Of a stretch of 64,000 nucleotides of DNA, positions 26,701 through 38,827 are shown piece after piece. The translations under genes were made by a program, and so were the position numbers. The stretch is from Paratinospora sagittata (lineage: Eukaryota > Streptophyta > Magnoliopsida > Ranunculales > Menispermaceae): NCBI GenBank assembly GCA_035771175.1, contig CM069610.1, positions 24,456,501 to 24,520,500 of the forward strand, read 5' to 3'. Position 1 is the first letter of the stretch. Every line of letters begins with the position of its first letter. The notes beneath the pieces were generated by a model. The model was given only the letters and a program-made list of their open reading frames with translations. It did no database searches and had not been told where the DNA came from.

Positions 26701-27275
26701 CCTGAAGGCACTAGCGCACTATCAGTGTTGAGACCACGCTGATAGGGTTCTATAATAAAACATTCGTTTTTCTGAAAAATTGCCTATACCGCGCTATCCC
26801 CTTTGATACTTCGCTATAAAGCTGTTGTCGTGATCTTTCTATTTTTAGTAAAGTGGGCAATAGCGCGATATAGGCCTCGATAACACGCTATCGGAAAGTC
26901 CGTAAAACTTGAGCTCTCGGGTTTGTGTATATCGATCTGGTATAGCATGCTATCTGGCAATTGCGAACATGATACACAACCCAATAGCACGCTATCCACG
27001 TCTGAGAAAAAAATATGATAATTCTAACGAGAAAAATGTGGGCACTTCTGCTTGCTCGATTTTTCTGTCCTTATACAATTTCTCAAGGTTATCTTAATTG
27101 AAATATTCTCTACTAACACCTAGATGATTCTCATTGTCTCGCACGCCCAAAACAACTTTAGATTAAACAATGTTTTGAATTCAAATCATTTTGTACCCTC
27201 TTGCCCTTTACCCGCAACTTCTAATTTTATAAAACACTCATTCTCTGATTTTCAAAAATACAACACACACGATTT
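23716..27275. repeat. Satellite segment 4: three almost identical monomers
   Basis: Monomers at 23716, 24903 and 26090 share a dense private variant set: ATTTTGCAGAGG (one extra T), GATAATACAAC, GAACACGTCAAAC, ATAACGCTATCC, TTGAGACCACGC, ATTCGTTTTTC, TTGTCGTGATC, AGTAAAGTGGGC, TGGCAATTGCG and AATGCGGGC. Only scattered single-base differences separate them, for example CTGGTATAGC near 26937 and TTTTTACTT near 26580. This looks like a recent local amplification of one monomer. The last copy switches back to AATGTGGGC near 27036. Confidence 0.9.
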
Positions 27276-28689
27276 TTGCAAGTTAAATTAAGCTTTCCAA
27301 AGAGTTTTTCAAGAGAAGAAAGTATTGATTCTTGCATTTGTCAAAACAAGCTTCGAATAGAATCAAAATTGCAATCTGCCTTGATGATAACGTCGTTGAT
27401 CAGCAAGTTCTTCATTTTATCCCTTTTGTGCTTAAATTTGCGGAGGCTATCCATTGTTTTTAGTTGTAAGTATATATGAAGTGGTCTCGGTAAGATAACA
27501 CAACAAAAAAGAACACATCAATTGTCTTGCATCAAGAACACATCAAACAATAGCTTTCGAAGTCTACAAAGATCAAGCTAAAAGAACGAAGACATATCTC
27601 ATGCCTAAGTAAGGCATTAGTTTGATCTTTGGTGTGTAGAGTAACCTCTCGATCAATCTCAGCACTAAAACTCTGAAATCTGCAAAGTCTTCAAAATCAC
27701 TTCGATATAGTATTTCATTTGAAAAAATGTTTTCCGAAAGGTTTTAATCATAATTTCAATGAGTTTTGAATTATTTAAAAGTTTTTAATCTTATACAATA
27801 TGTTTTGAGTTAATGGAATGGTTCTTGAGTGTCAAAATATTAATTTTACAAAAATAAGGCTATCCAGCAATTTGCCAAAATTTTCCTGAAGGCACTAGCG
27901 CACTATCAGCGTTGATAGCACTCGGATAGGGTTCTATAATAAAACATTTGTTTTTCTAAAAAATTGCCTATAGCGCGCTATCCCCTTAGATACTTCGCTA
28001 TAAAGCAGTTGCCGTGATCTTTCAATTTTTAGTAAAATGGGCAATAGCGCGCTATAGGCCTCGATAACACGCTATCGGAAAGTTCGTAAAACTTGAGCTC
28101 TCGGGTTTGTGTATATCGATCTGCTATAGCCTGCTATCTGTCAATTGAGAACATAATACACAACCCAATAGCACGCTATCCACGGTTGAGAAAAAAATCT
28201 GATATTTCTAACGAGAAAAATGTGGGCACTTCTGCTTGCTCGATTTTTCTATTCCTTATACAATTTCTCCAGGTTATCTTAATTGAAATATTCTCTACTA
28301 ACACCAAGATGATTCCCACTGTCGCGCACGCCCAAAACAACTTTAGATAAAACAATGTTTTGAATTCAAATCATTTTGTACTCTCTTGCCCTTTAACCCG
28401 CAACTTCTAATTTTATAAAACACTCATTCTCTGATTTTCAAAAATACAACACACACGATTTTTGCAAGTTAGATTGAGCTTTCCAAAGAGTTTTTCAAGA
28501 GAAGAAAGTATTGATTCTTGCATTTGTCAAAACAAGCTTCGAATAGAATCAAAATTGCAATCTGTCATGATGATAACGTCGTTGATCAGCAAGTTCTTCA
28601 TTTTACCCCTTTTGTGCTTAGATTTGCAGAGGCTATCCATTGATTTAAGTTGTAAGTATATATGAAGTGGTCTCGGTAAGATAACACAA

Positions 28690-28712
28690 CAAAAAAAAAC
28701 ACATCAAACAAT
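28690..28712 (+). repeat. 25-bp element contracted to one copy (isolated event)
   Basis: Here CAACAAAAAAAAACACATC runs straight into CAAACAATAGC, so one copy of the 25-bp element is gone and the monomer is 1161 bp. Both neighbours keep two copies. The right-hand subfamily from 51.2 kb has lost the same element, but with a different sequence at the join (CAGAAAAGAACACATC or CAAAAAAGAACACATC). The two losses may therefore be independent. Confidence 0.85.
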
Positions 28713-29064
28713 AGCTTTCGAAGTCTACAAAGATCAAGCTCGAAGAACGAAGACATATCTCATGCCTAAGTAAGGCATTAGTTTGATCTTTGGTGTGTAG
28801 GGTAACCTCTCGATCAATCTCAACACTAAAAGCCTGAAATCTCCAAAGTCTTCAAAATCACTTCGATATAGTATTTCATTTTGAAAAAATGTTTTCCGAA
28901 AGGTTTTAATCATAATTTCAATGAGTTTTGAATTATTTAAAAGTTTTTAATCTTATACAATATGTTTTGAGTTAATGGAATGGTTCTTGAGTGTCAAAAT
29001 ATTAATTTTACAAAAATAAGGCTATCCAGCAATTTGCCAAAATTTTCCTGAAGGCACTAGCGTA

Positions 29065-29080
29065 CTATCAGTGTTGATAG
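29065..29080 (+). other. Hairpin CTATCA-GTGT-TGATAG at the left of the palindrome cluster
   Basis: This is a perfect 6-bp stem with a 4-base loop, flanked by CGTA and CACGC. In the left third of the window the same place reads CTATCCGTGTTGACAG or CTATCAGTGTTGACAG, with one or two stem mismatches. From about 20.8 kb rightward the stem is mostly intact. It is the first element of a run of ATAGC/GCTAT motifs. Confidence 0.75.
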
Positions 29081-29622
29081 CACGCTGATAGGGTTCTATA
29101 ATAAAACATTTGTTTTTCTAAAAAATTGTCTATAGCGCGCTATCCCCTTTGATACTTCGCTATAAAGCAGTTGCCGTGATCTTTCCATTTTTAGTAAAAT
29201 GGGCAATAACGCGCTATAGGCCTCGATAGCACGCTATCGGAAAGTCTGTAAAACTCGAGCTCTCGGGTTTGTGTATATCGATCTACTATAGCAAGCTATC
29301 TTTCAATTGAGAACATGATACACAACCCAATAGCACGCTATCCACGTCTGAGAAAAAATCTGATATTTTTAACGAGAGAAATGTGGGCCCTTCTGCTTGC
29401 TCGATTTTACTATTCCTTATACAATTTCTCCTGGTTATCTTAATTGAAATATTCTCTACTTACACAAAGATGATTCCCATTGTCTCGCACGCCCAAAACA
29501 ACTTTAGATTAAACAATGTTTTGAATTCAAATCATTTTGTACTCTCTTGCCCTTTAACCCGCAACTTCTAATTTTATAAAACATCCATTCTCTGATTTTC
29601 AAAAATACAACACACACGATTT

Positions 29623-32600
29623 TTGCAAGTTAGATTGAGCTTTCCCAAGAGTTTTTCAAGAGAAGAAAGTATTGATTCTTGCTTTTGTCAAAACAAGCTT
29701 CGAATAGAATCAAAATTGCAATTTGTCTTGATGATAACGTCGTTGATCAGCAAGTCCTTCATTTTATCCCTTTTGTGCTTAGATTTGCAGAGGCTATCCA
29801 TTGTTTTAAGTTGTAAGTATATATGAAGTGGTCTCGGAAAGATAACACAACAAAAAAGAACACATCGATTGTCTTGCATCAAGAACACATCAAACAATAG
29901 CTTTCGAAGTCTGCAAAGATCAAGCTAAAAGAACGAAGACATATCTCATGCCTAAGTAAGGCATTAGTTTGATCTTTGGTGTGTAGGGTAACCTCTCGAT
30001 CAATCTCAGCACTAAAACTCTGAAATCTGCAAAGTCTTCAAAATCACTTCGATATAGTATTTCATTTTGAAAAAATGTTTTCCGAAAGGTTTGAATTATA
30101 ATTTCAATGAGTTTTGAATTAGTTAAAAGTTTTTAATCTTATACAATATGTTTTGAGTTAATGGAATGGTTCTTGAGTGTCAAAATATTAATTTTACAAA
30201 AATAAGGCTATCCAGCAATTTGCCAAAATTTTCCTGAAGGCACTAGCGCACTATCAGTGTTGATAGCACTCGGATAGGGTTCTATAATAAAACATTTGTT
30301 TTTCTGAAAAATTGCCTATAGTGCGCTATCCCCTTTGATACTTCGCTATAAAGCAGTTGCCGTGATCTTTCCATTTTTAGTAAAATGGGCAATAGCGCGC
30401 TATAGGCCTCGTTAACACGCTATCGGAAAGTCCATAAAACTCGAGTACTCAGGTTTGTGTATGATATCTGCTATAGCATGCTATCTGTCAATTGAGAACA
30501 TGATACACAACCCAATAGCACGATATCCACGTCTGAGAAAAAAATATGATATTTCTAACGAGAAAAATGTGGGCACTTCTGCTTGCTCGATTTTTCTATT
30601 CCTTATACAATTTCTCCAGCTTATCTTAATTGAAATATTCTCTACTAACACCTAGATGATTCTAATTGTCTCGCACGCCCAAAACAACTTTAGATTAAAC
30701 AATGTTTTGAATTCAAATCATTTTGTACTCTCTTGCCCTTTAACCCGCAACTTCTAATTTTATAAAACACTCATTCTCTGCTTTTCAAAAATACAACACA
30801 CACGATTTTTGCAAGTTAGATTGAGCTTTCCCAAGAGTTTTTCAAGAGAAGAAAGTATTGATTCTTGCTTTTGTCAAAACAAGCTTCGAATAGAATCAAA
30901 ATTGCAATTTGTCTTGATGATAACGTCGTTGATCAGCAAGTCCTTCATTTTATCCCTTTTGTGCTTAGATTTGCAGAGGCTATCCATTGTTTTAAGTTGT
31001 AAGTATATATGAAGTGGTCTCGGAAAGATAACACAACAAAAAAGAACACATCGATTGTCTTGCATCAAGAACACATCAAACAATAGCTTTCGAAGTCAGC
31101 AAAGATCAAGCTAAAAGAACGAAGACATATCTCATGCCTAAGTAAGGCATTAGTTTGATCTTTGGTGTGTAGGGTAACCTCTCGATCAATCTCAGCACTA
31201 AAACTCTGAAATCTGCAAAGTCTTCAAAATCACTTCGATATAGTATTTCATTTTGAAAAAATGTTTTCCGAAAGGTTTGAATTATAATTTCAATGAGTTT
31301 TGAATTAGTTAAAAGTTTTTAATCTTATACAATATGTTTTGAGTTAATGGAATGGTTCTTGAGTGTCAAAATATTAATTTTACAAAAATAAGGCTATCCA
31401 GCAATTTGCCAAAATTTTCCTGAAGGCACTAGCGCACTATCAGTGTTGATAGCACTCGGATAGGGTTCTATAATAAAACATTTGTTTTTCTGAAAAATTG
31501 CCTATAGTGCGCTATCCCCTTTGATACTTCGCTATAAAGCAGTTGCCGTGATCTTTCCATTTTTAGTAAAATGGGCAATAGCGCGCTATAGGCCTCGTTA
31601 ACACGCTATCGGAAAGTCCATAAAACTCGAGTACTCAGGTTTGTGTATGATAACTGCTATAGCATGCTATCTGTCAATTGAGAACATGATACACAACCCA
31701 ATAGCACGATATCCACGTCTGAGAAAAAAATATGATATTTCTAACGAGAAAAATGTGGGCACTTCTGCTTGCTCGATTTTTCTATTCCTTATACAATTTC
31801 TCCAGGTTATCTTAATTGAAATATTCTCTACTAACACCTAGATGATTCTAATTGTCTCGCACGCCCAAAACAACTTTAGATTAAACAATGTTTTGAATTC
31901 AAATCATTTTGTACTCTCTTGCCCTTTAACCCGCAACTTCTAATTTTATAAAACACTCATTCTCTGCTTTTCAAAAATACAACACACACGATTTTTGCAA
32001 GTTAGATTGAGCTTTCCCAAGAGTTTTTCAAGAGAAGAAAGTATTGATTCTTGCTTTTGTCAAAACAAGCTTCGAATAGAATCAAAATTGCAATTTGTCT
32101 TGATGATAACGTCGTTGATCAGCAAGTCCTTCATTTTATCCCTTTTGTGCTTAGATTTGCAGAGGCTATCCATTGTTTTAAGTTGTAAGTATATATGAAG
32201 TGGTCTCGGAAAGATAACACAACAAAAAAGAACACATCGATTGTCTTGCATCAAGAACACATCAAACAATAGCTTTCGAAGTCTGCAAAGATCAAGCTAA
32301 AAGAACGAAGACATATCTCATGCCTAAGTAAGGCATTAGTTTGATCTTTGGTGTGTAGGGTAACCTCTCGATCAATCTCAGCACTAAAACTCTGAAATCT
32401 GCAAAGTCTTCAAAATCACTTCGATATAGTATTTCATTTTGAAAAAATGTTTTCCGAAAGGTTTGAATTATAATTTCAATGAGTTTTGAATTAGTTAAAA
32501 GTTTTTAATCTTATACAATATGTTTTGAGTTAATGGAATGGTTCTTGAGTGTCAAAATATTAATTTTACAAAAATAAGGCTATCCAGCAATTTGCCAAAA

Positions 32601-35600
32601 TTTTCCTGAAGGCACTAGCGCACTATCAGTGTTGATAGCACTCGGATAGGGTTCTATAATAAAACATTTGTTTTTCTGAAAAATTGCCTATAGTGCGCTA
32701 TCCCCTTTGATACTTCGCTATAAAGCAGTTGCCGTGATCTTTCCATTTTTAGTAAAATGGGCAATAGCGCGCTATAGGCCTCGTTAACACGCTATCGGAA
32801 AGTCCATAAAACTCGAGTACTCAGGTTTGTGCATGATATCTGCTATAGCATGCTATCTGTCAATTGAGAACATGATACACAACCCAATAGCACGATATCC
32901 ACGTCTGAGAAAAAAATATGATATTTCTAACGAGAAAAATGTGGGCACTTCTGCTTGCTCGATTTTTCTATTCCTTATACAATTTCTCCAGGTTATCTTA
33001 ATTGAAATATTCTCTACTAACACCTAGATGATTCTAATTGTCTCGCACGCCCAAAACAACTTTAGATTAAACAATGTTTTGAATTCAAATCATTTTGTAC
33101 TCTCTTGCCCTTTAACCCGCAACTTCTAATTTTATAAAACACTCATTCTCTGCTTTTCAAAAATACAACACACACGATTTTTGCAAGTTAGATTGAGCTT
33201 TCCCAAGAGTTTTTCAAGAGAAGAAAGTATTGATTCTTGCTTTTGTCAAAACAAGCTTCGAATAGAATCAAAATTGCAATTTGTCTTGATGATAACGTCG
33301 TTGATCAGCAAGTCCTTCATTTTATCCCTTTTGTGCTTAGATTTGCAGAGGCTATCCATTGTTTTAAGTTGTAAGTACATATGAAGTGGTCTCGGAAAGA
33401 TAACACAACAAAAAAGAACACATCAATTGTCTTGCCTCAAGAACACGTCAAACAATAGCTTCCAAAGTCTAAAAAGATCAAGCTAAAAGAACGAAGACAT
33501 ATCTCACGCCTAAGTAAGGCATTAGTTTGATCTTTGGTGTGTAGGGTAACCTCTCGATCAATCTCAGCACTAAAACTTTGAAATCTGCAAAGTCTTCAAA
33601 ATCACTTCGATATAGTATTTCATTTTGAAAAAATGTTTTCCGAAAGGTTTTAATCATAATTTCAATGAGTTTTGAATTATTTAAAAGTTTTTAATCTTAT
33701 ACAATATGTTTTGAGTTAATGGAATGGTTCTTGAGTGTCAAAATATTAATTTTACAAAAATAAGGCTATCCAGCAATTTGCCAAAATTTTCCTGAAGGCA
33801 CTAGCGCACTATCAGTGTTGATAGCACTCGGATAGGGTTCTATAATAAAACATTTGTTTTTCTGAAAAATTGCCTATAGTGCGCTATCCCCTTTGATACT
33901 TCGCTATAAAGCAGTTGCCGTGATCTTTCCATTTTTAGTAAAATGGGCAATAGCGCGCTATAGGCCTCGTTAACACGCTATCGGAAAGTCCATAAAACTC
34001 GAGTACTCAGGTTTGTGTATGATATCTGCTATAGCATGCTATCTGTCAATTGAGAACATGATACACAACCCAATAGCACGATATCCACGTCTGAGAAAAA
34101 AATATGATATTTCTAACGAGAAAAATGTGGGCACTTCTGCTTGCTCGATTTTTCTATTCCTTATACAATTTCTCCTGGTTATCTTAATTGAAATATTCTC
34201 TACTTACACCAAGATGATTCCCATTGTCTCGCACGCCCAAAACAACTTTAGATTAAACAATGTTTTGAATTCAAATCATTTTGTACTCTCTTGCCCTTTA
34301 ACCCGCAACTTCTAATTTTATAAAACATCCATTCTCTGATTTTCAAAAATACAACACACACGATTTTTGCAAGTTAGATTGAGCTTTCCCAAGAGTTTTT
34401 CAAGAGAAGAAAGTATTGATTCTTGCTTTTGTCAAAACAAGCTTCGAATAGAATCAAAATTGCAATTTGTCTTGATGATAACGTCGTTGATCAGCAAGTC
34501 CTTCATTTTATCCCTTTTGTGCTTAGATTTGCAGAGGCTATCCATTGTTTTAAGTTGTAAGTATATATGAAGTGGTCTCGGAAAGATAACACAACAAAAA
34601 AGAACACATCGATTGTCTTGCATCAAGAACACATCAAACAATAGCTTTCGAAGTCTGCAAAGATCAAGCTAAAAGAACGAAGACATATCTCATGCCTAAG
34701 TAAGGCATTAGTTTGATCTTTGGTGTGTAGGGTAACCTCTCGATCAATCTCAGCACTAAAACTCTGAAATCTGCAAAGTCTTCAAAATCACTTCGATATA
34801 GTATTTCATTTTGAAAAAATGTTTTCCGAAAGGTTTGAATTATAATTTCAATGAGTTTTGAATTAGTTAAAAGTTTTTAATCTTATACAATATGTTTTGA
34901 GTTAATGGAATGGTTCTTGAGTGTCAAAATATTAATTTTACAAAAATAAGGCTATCCAGCAATTTGCCAAAATTTTCCTGAAGGCACTAGCGCACTATCA
35001 GTGTTGATAGCACTCGGATAGGGTTCTATAATAAAACATTTGTTTTTCTGAAAAATTGCCTATAGTGCGCTATCCCCTTTGATACTTCGCTATAAAGCAG
35101 TTGCCGTGATCTTTCCATTTTTAGTAAAATGGGCAATAGCGCGCTATAGGCCTCGTTAACACGCTATCGGAAAGTCCATAAAACTCGAGTACTCAGGTTT
35201 GTGTATGATATCTGCTATAGCATGCTATCTGTCAATTGAGAACATGATACACAACCCAATAGCACGATATCCACGTCTGAGAAAAAAATATGATATTTCT
35301 AACGAGAAAAATGTGGGCACTTCTGCTTGCTCGATTTTTCTATTCCTTATACAATTTCTCCAGGTTATCTTAATTGAAATATTCTCTACTAACACCTAGA
35401 TGATTCTAATTGTCTCGCACGCCCAAAACAACTTTAGATTAAACAACGTTTTGAATTCAAATCATTTTGTACTCTCTTGCCCTTTAACCCGCAACTTCTA
35501 ATTTTATAAAACACTCATTCTCTGCTTTTCAAAAATACAACACACACGATTTTTGCAAGTTAGATTGAGCTTTCCCAAGAGTTTTTCAAGAGAAGAAAGT

Positions 35601-36736
35601 ATTGATTCTTGCTTTTGTCAAAACAAGCTTCGAATAGAATCAATATTGCAATTTGTCTTGATGATAACGTCGTTGATCAGCAAGTCCTTCATTTTATCCC
35701 TTTTGTGCTTAGATTTGCAGAGGCTATCCATTGTTTTAAGTTGTAAGTATATATGAAGTGGTCTCGGAAAGATAACACAACAAAAAAGAACACATCGATT
35801 GTCTTGCATCAAGAACACATCAAACAATAGCTTTCGAAGTCTGCAAAGATCAAGCTAAAAGAACGAAGACATATCTCATGCCTAAGTAAGGCATTAGTTT
35901 GATCTTTGGTGTGTAGGGTAACCTCTCGATCAATCTCAGCACTAAAACTCTGAAATCTGCAAAGTCTTCAAAATCACTTCGATATAGTATTTCATTTTGA
36001 AAAAATGTTTTCCGAAAGGTTTGAATTATAATTTCAATGAGTTTTGAATTAGTTAAAAGTTTTTAATCTTATACAATATGTTTTGAGTTAATGGAATGGT
36101 TCTTGAGTGTCAAAATATTAATTTTACAAAAATAAGGCTATCCAGCAATTTGCCAAAATTTTCCTGAAGGCACTAGCGCACTATCAGTGTTGATAGCACT
36201 CGGATAGGGTTCTATAGTAAAACATTTGTTTTTCTGAAAAATTGCCTATAGTGCGCTATCCCCTTTGATACTTCGCTATAAAGCAGTTGCCGTGATCTTT
36301 CCATTTTTAGTAAAATGGGCAATAGCGCGCTATAGGCCTCGTTAACACGCTATCGGAAAGTCCATAAAACTCGAGTACTCAGGTTTGTGTATGATATCTG
36401 CTATAGCATGCTATCTGTCAATTGAGAACATGATACACAACCCAATAGCACGATATCCACGTCTGAGAAAAAAATATGATATTTCTAACGAGAAAAATGT
36501 GGGCACTTCTGCTTGCTCGATTTTTCTATTCCTTATACAATTTCTCCAGGTTATCTTAATTGAAATATTCTCTACTAACACCTAGATGATTCCCATTGTC
36601 TCGCACGCCCAAAACAACTTTAGATTAAACAATGTTTTGAATTCAAATCATTTTGTACTCTCTTGCCCTTTAACCCGCAACTTCTAATCTTATAAAACAC
36701 TCATTCTCTGATTTTCAAAAATACAACACACGATTT
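29623..36736. repeat. Satellite segment 6: six almost identical 1186-bp monomers
   Basis: Monomers at 29623, 30809, 31995, 33181, 34367 and 35553 share TTTCCCAAGAG, TTGCTTTTGTC, GGAAAGATAAC, CATCGATTG, GTTTGAATTATAATTTC, GAATTAGTT, GCACTCGGATAGG, CCTCGTTAACACG and GAGTACTCAGG. The spacing is exactly 1186 bp four or five times in a row. The 34.17-34.33 kb stretch repeats marks of 29.43-29.59 kb (TCTCCTGG, CTACTTACAC, AAACATCC) at a shift of 4744 bp, four monomers. This indicates that a four-monomer block was copied and not only single monomers. Confidence 0.9.
33378..33700. repeat. Foreign patch inside an otherwise homogeneous monomer
   Basis: Within the fourth monomer of the homogeneous block, the sequence departs from its five siblings. 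It has GTACATATG, CATCAATTG, TTGCCTCAAG, ACACGTCAAAC, TTCCAAAGTCTAAAAAG, TTTTAATCATAA and GAATTATTT, then returns to the family marks (GCACTCGGATAGG) by about 33826. The AAAGTCTAAAAAG string is typical of B units at 38.2 kb and beyond. A gene-conversion tract or a double crossover between subfamilies explains this best. Confidence 0.75.
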
Positions 36737-38617
36737 TTGCAAGTTAGATTGAGCTTTCCAAAGAGTTTTTCAAGAGAAGAAAGTATTGATTCTTGCATTT
36801 GTCAAAACAAGCTTCGAATAGAATCAAAATTGCAATCTGTCTTGATGATAACGTCGTTGATCAGCAAGTCCTTCATTTTATCCCTTTTGTGCTTAGATTT
36901 GCTGAGGCTATCCATTGTTTTAAGTTGTAAGTATATACGAAGTGGTCTCGGTAAGATAACACAACAAAAAAGAACACATGAATTGTCTTGCATCAAGAAC
37001 ACATCAAACAATAGCTTTCGAAGTCTACAAAGATCAAGCTAAAAGAACGAAGACATATCTCATGCCTAACTAAGGCATTAGTTTGATCTTTGGTGTGTAG
37101 GGTAACCTCTCGATCAATCTCAGCACTAAAACTCTGAAATCTGCAAAGTCTTCAAAATCACTTCGATATAGTTTTTCATTTTGAAAAAATGTTTTCCGAA
37201 ATGTTTTAATCATAATTTCAATGAGTTTTGAATTATTTAAAAGTTTTTAATCTTACACAATATGTTTTGAGTTAATGGAATGGTTCGTGAGTGTCAAAAT
37301 ATTAATTTTACAAAAATAAGGCTATGCAGCAATTTGCCAAAATTTTCCTGAAGGCACTAGCGCACTATCAGTGTTGATAGCACGCTGATAGGGTTCAATA
37401 ACAAAACAATTGTTTTTCTGAAAAATTGCCTATACCGCGCTATCCCCTTTGATACTTCGCTATAAAGCAGTTGCCGTGATCTTTCCATTTTTAGTAAAAT
37501 GGGCAATAACGCGCTATAGGCCTCGATAGCACGCTATCGGAAAGTCTGTAAAACTCGAGCTCTCGGGTTTGTGTATATTGATCTACTATAGCAAGCTATC
37601 TTTCAATTGAGAACATGATACACAACCCAATAGCACGCTATCCACGTCTGAGAAAAAATCTGATATTTTTAACGAGAGAAATGTGGGCCCTTCTGCTTGC
37701 TCGATTTTACTATTCCTTATACAATTTCTCCTGGTTATCTTAATTGAAATATTCTCTACTAACACCAAGATGATTCCCATTGTCTCGCACGCCCAAAACA
37801 ACTTTAGATTAAACAATGTTTTGAATTCAAATCATTTTGTACTCTCTTGCCCTTTAACCCGCAACTTCTAATTTTATAAAACACTCATTCTCTGATTTTC
37901 AAAAATACAACACACACGATTTTTGCAAGTTAGATTGAGCTTTCCAAAGAGTTTTTCAAGAGAAGAAAGTATTGATTCTTGCATTTGTCAAAACAAGCTT
38001 CGAATAGAATCAAAATTGCAATCTGTCTTGATGATAACGTCGTTGATCAGCAAGTCCTTCATTTTATCCCTTTTGTGCTTAGATTTGCTGAGGCTATCCA
38101 TTGTTTTAAGTTGTAAGTATATATGAAGTGGTCTCGGTAAGATAACACAACAAAAAAGAACACATCAATTGTCTTGCATCAAGAACACATCAAACAATAG
38201 CTTTCAAAGTCTAAAAAGATCAAGCTAAAAGAATGAAGACATATCTCATGCCTAAGTAAGGCATTAGTTTGATCTTTGGTGTGTAGGGTAACCTCTCGAT
38301 CAATCTCAGCACTAAAACTCTGAAATCTGCAAAGTCTTCAAAATCACTTCGATATAGTATTTCATTTTGAAAAAATGTTTTTCGAAAGGTTTTAACCATA
38401 ATTTCAATGAGTTTTGAATTATTTAAAAGTTTTTAATCTTATACAATATGTTTTGAGTTAATGGAATGGTTCGTGAGTGTCAAAATATTAATTTTACAAA
38501 AATAAGGCTATCCAGCAATTTGCCAAAATTTTCCTGAAGGCACTAGCGTACTATCAGTGTTGATAGCACGCTGATAGGGTTCTATAATAAAACATTTGTC
38601 TTTCTAAAAAATTGTCT

Positions 38618-38629
38618 ATAGCGCGCTAT
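38618..38629. other. Perfect palindrome ATAGCGCGCTAT, first of the central pair
   Basis: This 12-bp self-complementary motif sits in a B unit, inside CTATAGCGCGCTATCCCC. It is part of a cluster of about a dozen ATAGC or GCTAT half-motifs over roughly 320 bp of each monomer. In A units and in the left of the window this copy reads CTATACCGCGCTATCC, so only the right arm is intact. CG-rich repeated palindromes of this sort are a feature of the LTRs of Sirevirus-type Copia elements, though with other sequences. Confidence 0.85.
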
Positions 38630-38691
38630 CCCCTTTGATACTTCGCTATAAAGCAGTTGCGGTGATCTTTCCATTTTTAGTAAAATGGGCA

Positions 38692-38724
38692 ATAGCGCGC
38701 TATAGGCCTCGATAACACGCTATC
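38692..38724. other. Palindrome ATAGCGCGCTAT followed by a GATA-CACG-TATC palindrome
   Basis: The perfect 12-bp motif at 38692-38703 lies 74 bp after the preceding one. It is followed 7 bp later by an imperfect one, GATAACACGCTATC, at 38711-38724. In A units the second is GATAGCACGCTATC and in early monomers the first is ATAGCGCGATAT. The pair is separated by GGCCTC, giving a compact CG-rich island in an AT-rich monomer. Confidence 0.85.
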
Positions 38725-38773
38725 GGAAAGTCCGTAAAACTCGAGCTCTCGGGTTTGTGTATATCTATCTACT

Positions 38774-38827
38774 ATAGCGTGCTATCTGTCAATTGAGAAC
38801 ATGATACACATCCCAATAGCGCGATAT
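38774..38827. other. Two further palindromes, ATAGCGTGCTAT and ATAGCGCGATAT
   Basis: The motifs lie at 38774-38785 and 38816-38827 and close the cluster. The first starts 82 bp after the palindrome at 38692. Sequence between them (TGTCAATTGAGAACATG) is nearly invariant in the window. In other subfamilies the first reads ATAGCATGCTAT, itself a perfect palindrome, or GCTATCGCCTGCTATC, and the second ATAGCACGCTAT. Confidence 0.8.

Larger units (their letters stand above)
27276..29622. repeat. Satellite segment 5: transitional monomers
   Basis: Two monomers, at 27276 (1186 bp) and 28462 (1161 bp). From here rightward the palindrome cluster has the better preserved form, with ATAGCGCGCTAT at the central site and CTATCA...TGATAG in the first hairpin. 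The second monomer has lost 25 bp at about 28690. Its right part (about 29286-29600) carries marks that reappear in the B units of the dimer array: CTATAGCAAGC, TATTTTTAACGAGAG, GGGCCCTTCTG and TCTCCTGG. This monomer or a relative is therefore a likely contributor to that array. Confidence 0.83.

Noticed and set aside
29688..29897. Recurrent 69- to 76-codon frames on the minus strand
   Set aside because: They overlap the plus-strand frame or the palindrome region, change length with each subfamily indel, and have no initiation context or known motif.
34013..34315. A 100-codon plus-strand frame and its 62- to 85-codon relatives crossing the palindrome cluster and TATA block
   Set aside because: Length varies from monomer to monomer through small indels and stop changes, and starts are non-ATG or fortuitous. 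There is no conserved protein signal.
36737..37042. The same frame extended to 101 codons in A units and some B units
   Set aside because: The extension comes from a single T to C change that turns TATATGA into TATACGA and removes the stop. The added residues read through the 25-bp repeat and hairpin region and resemble no protein I know.
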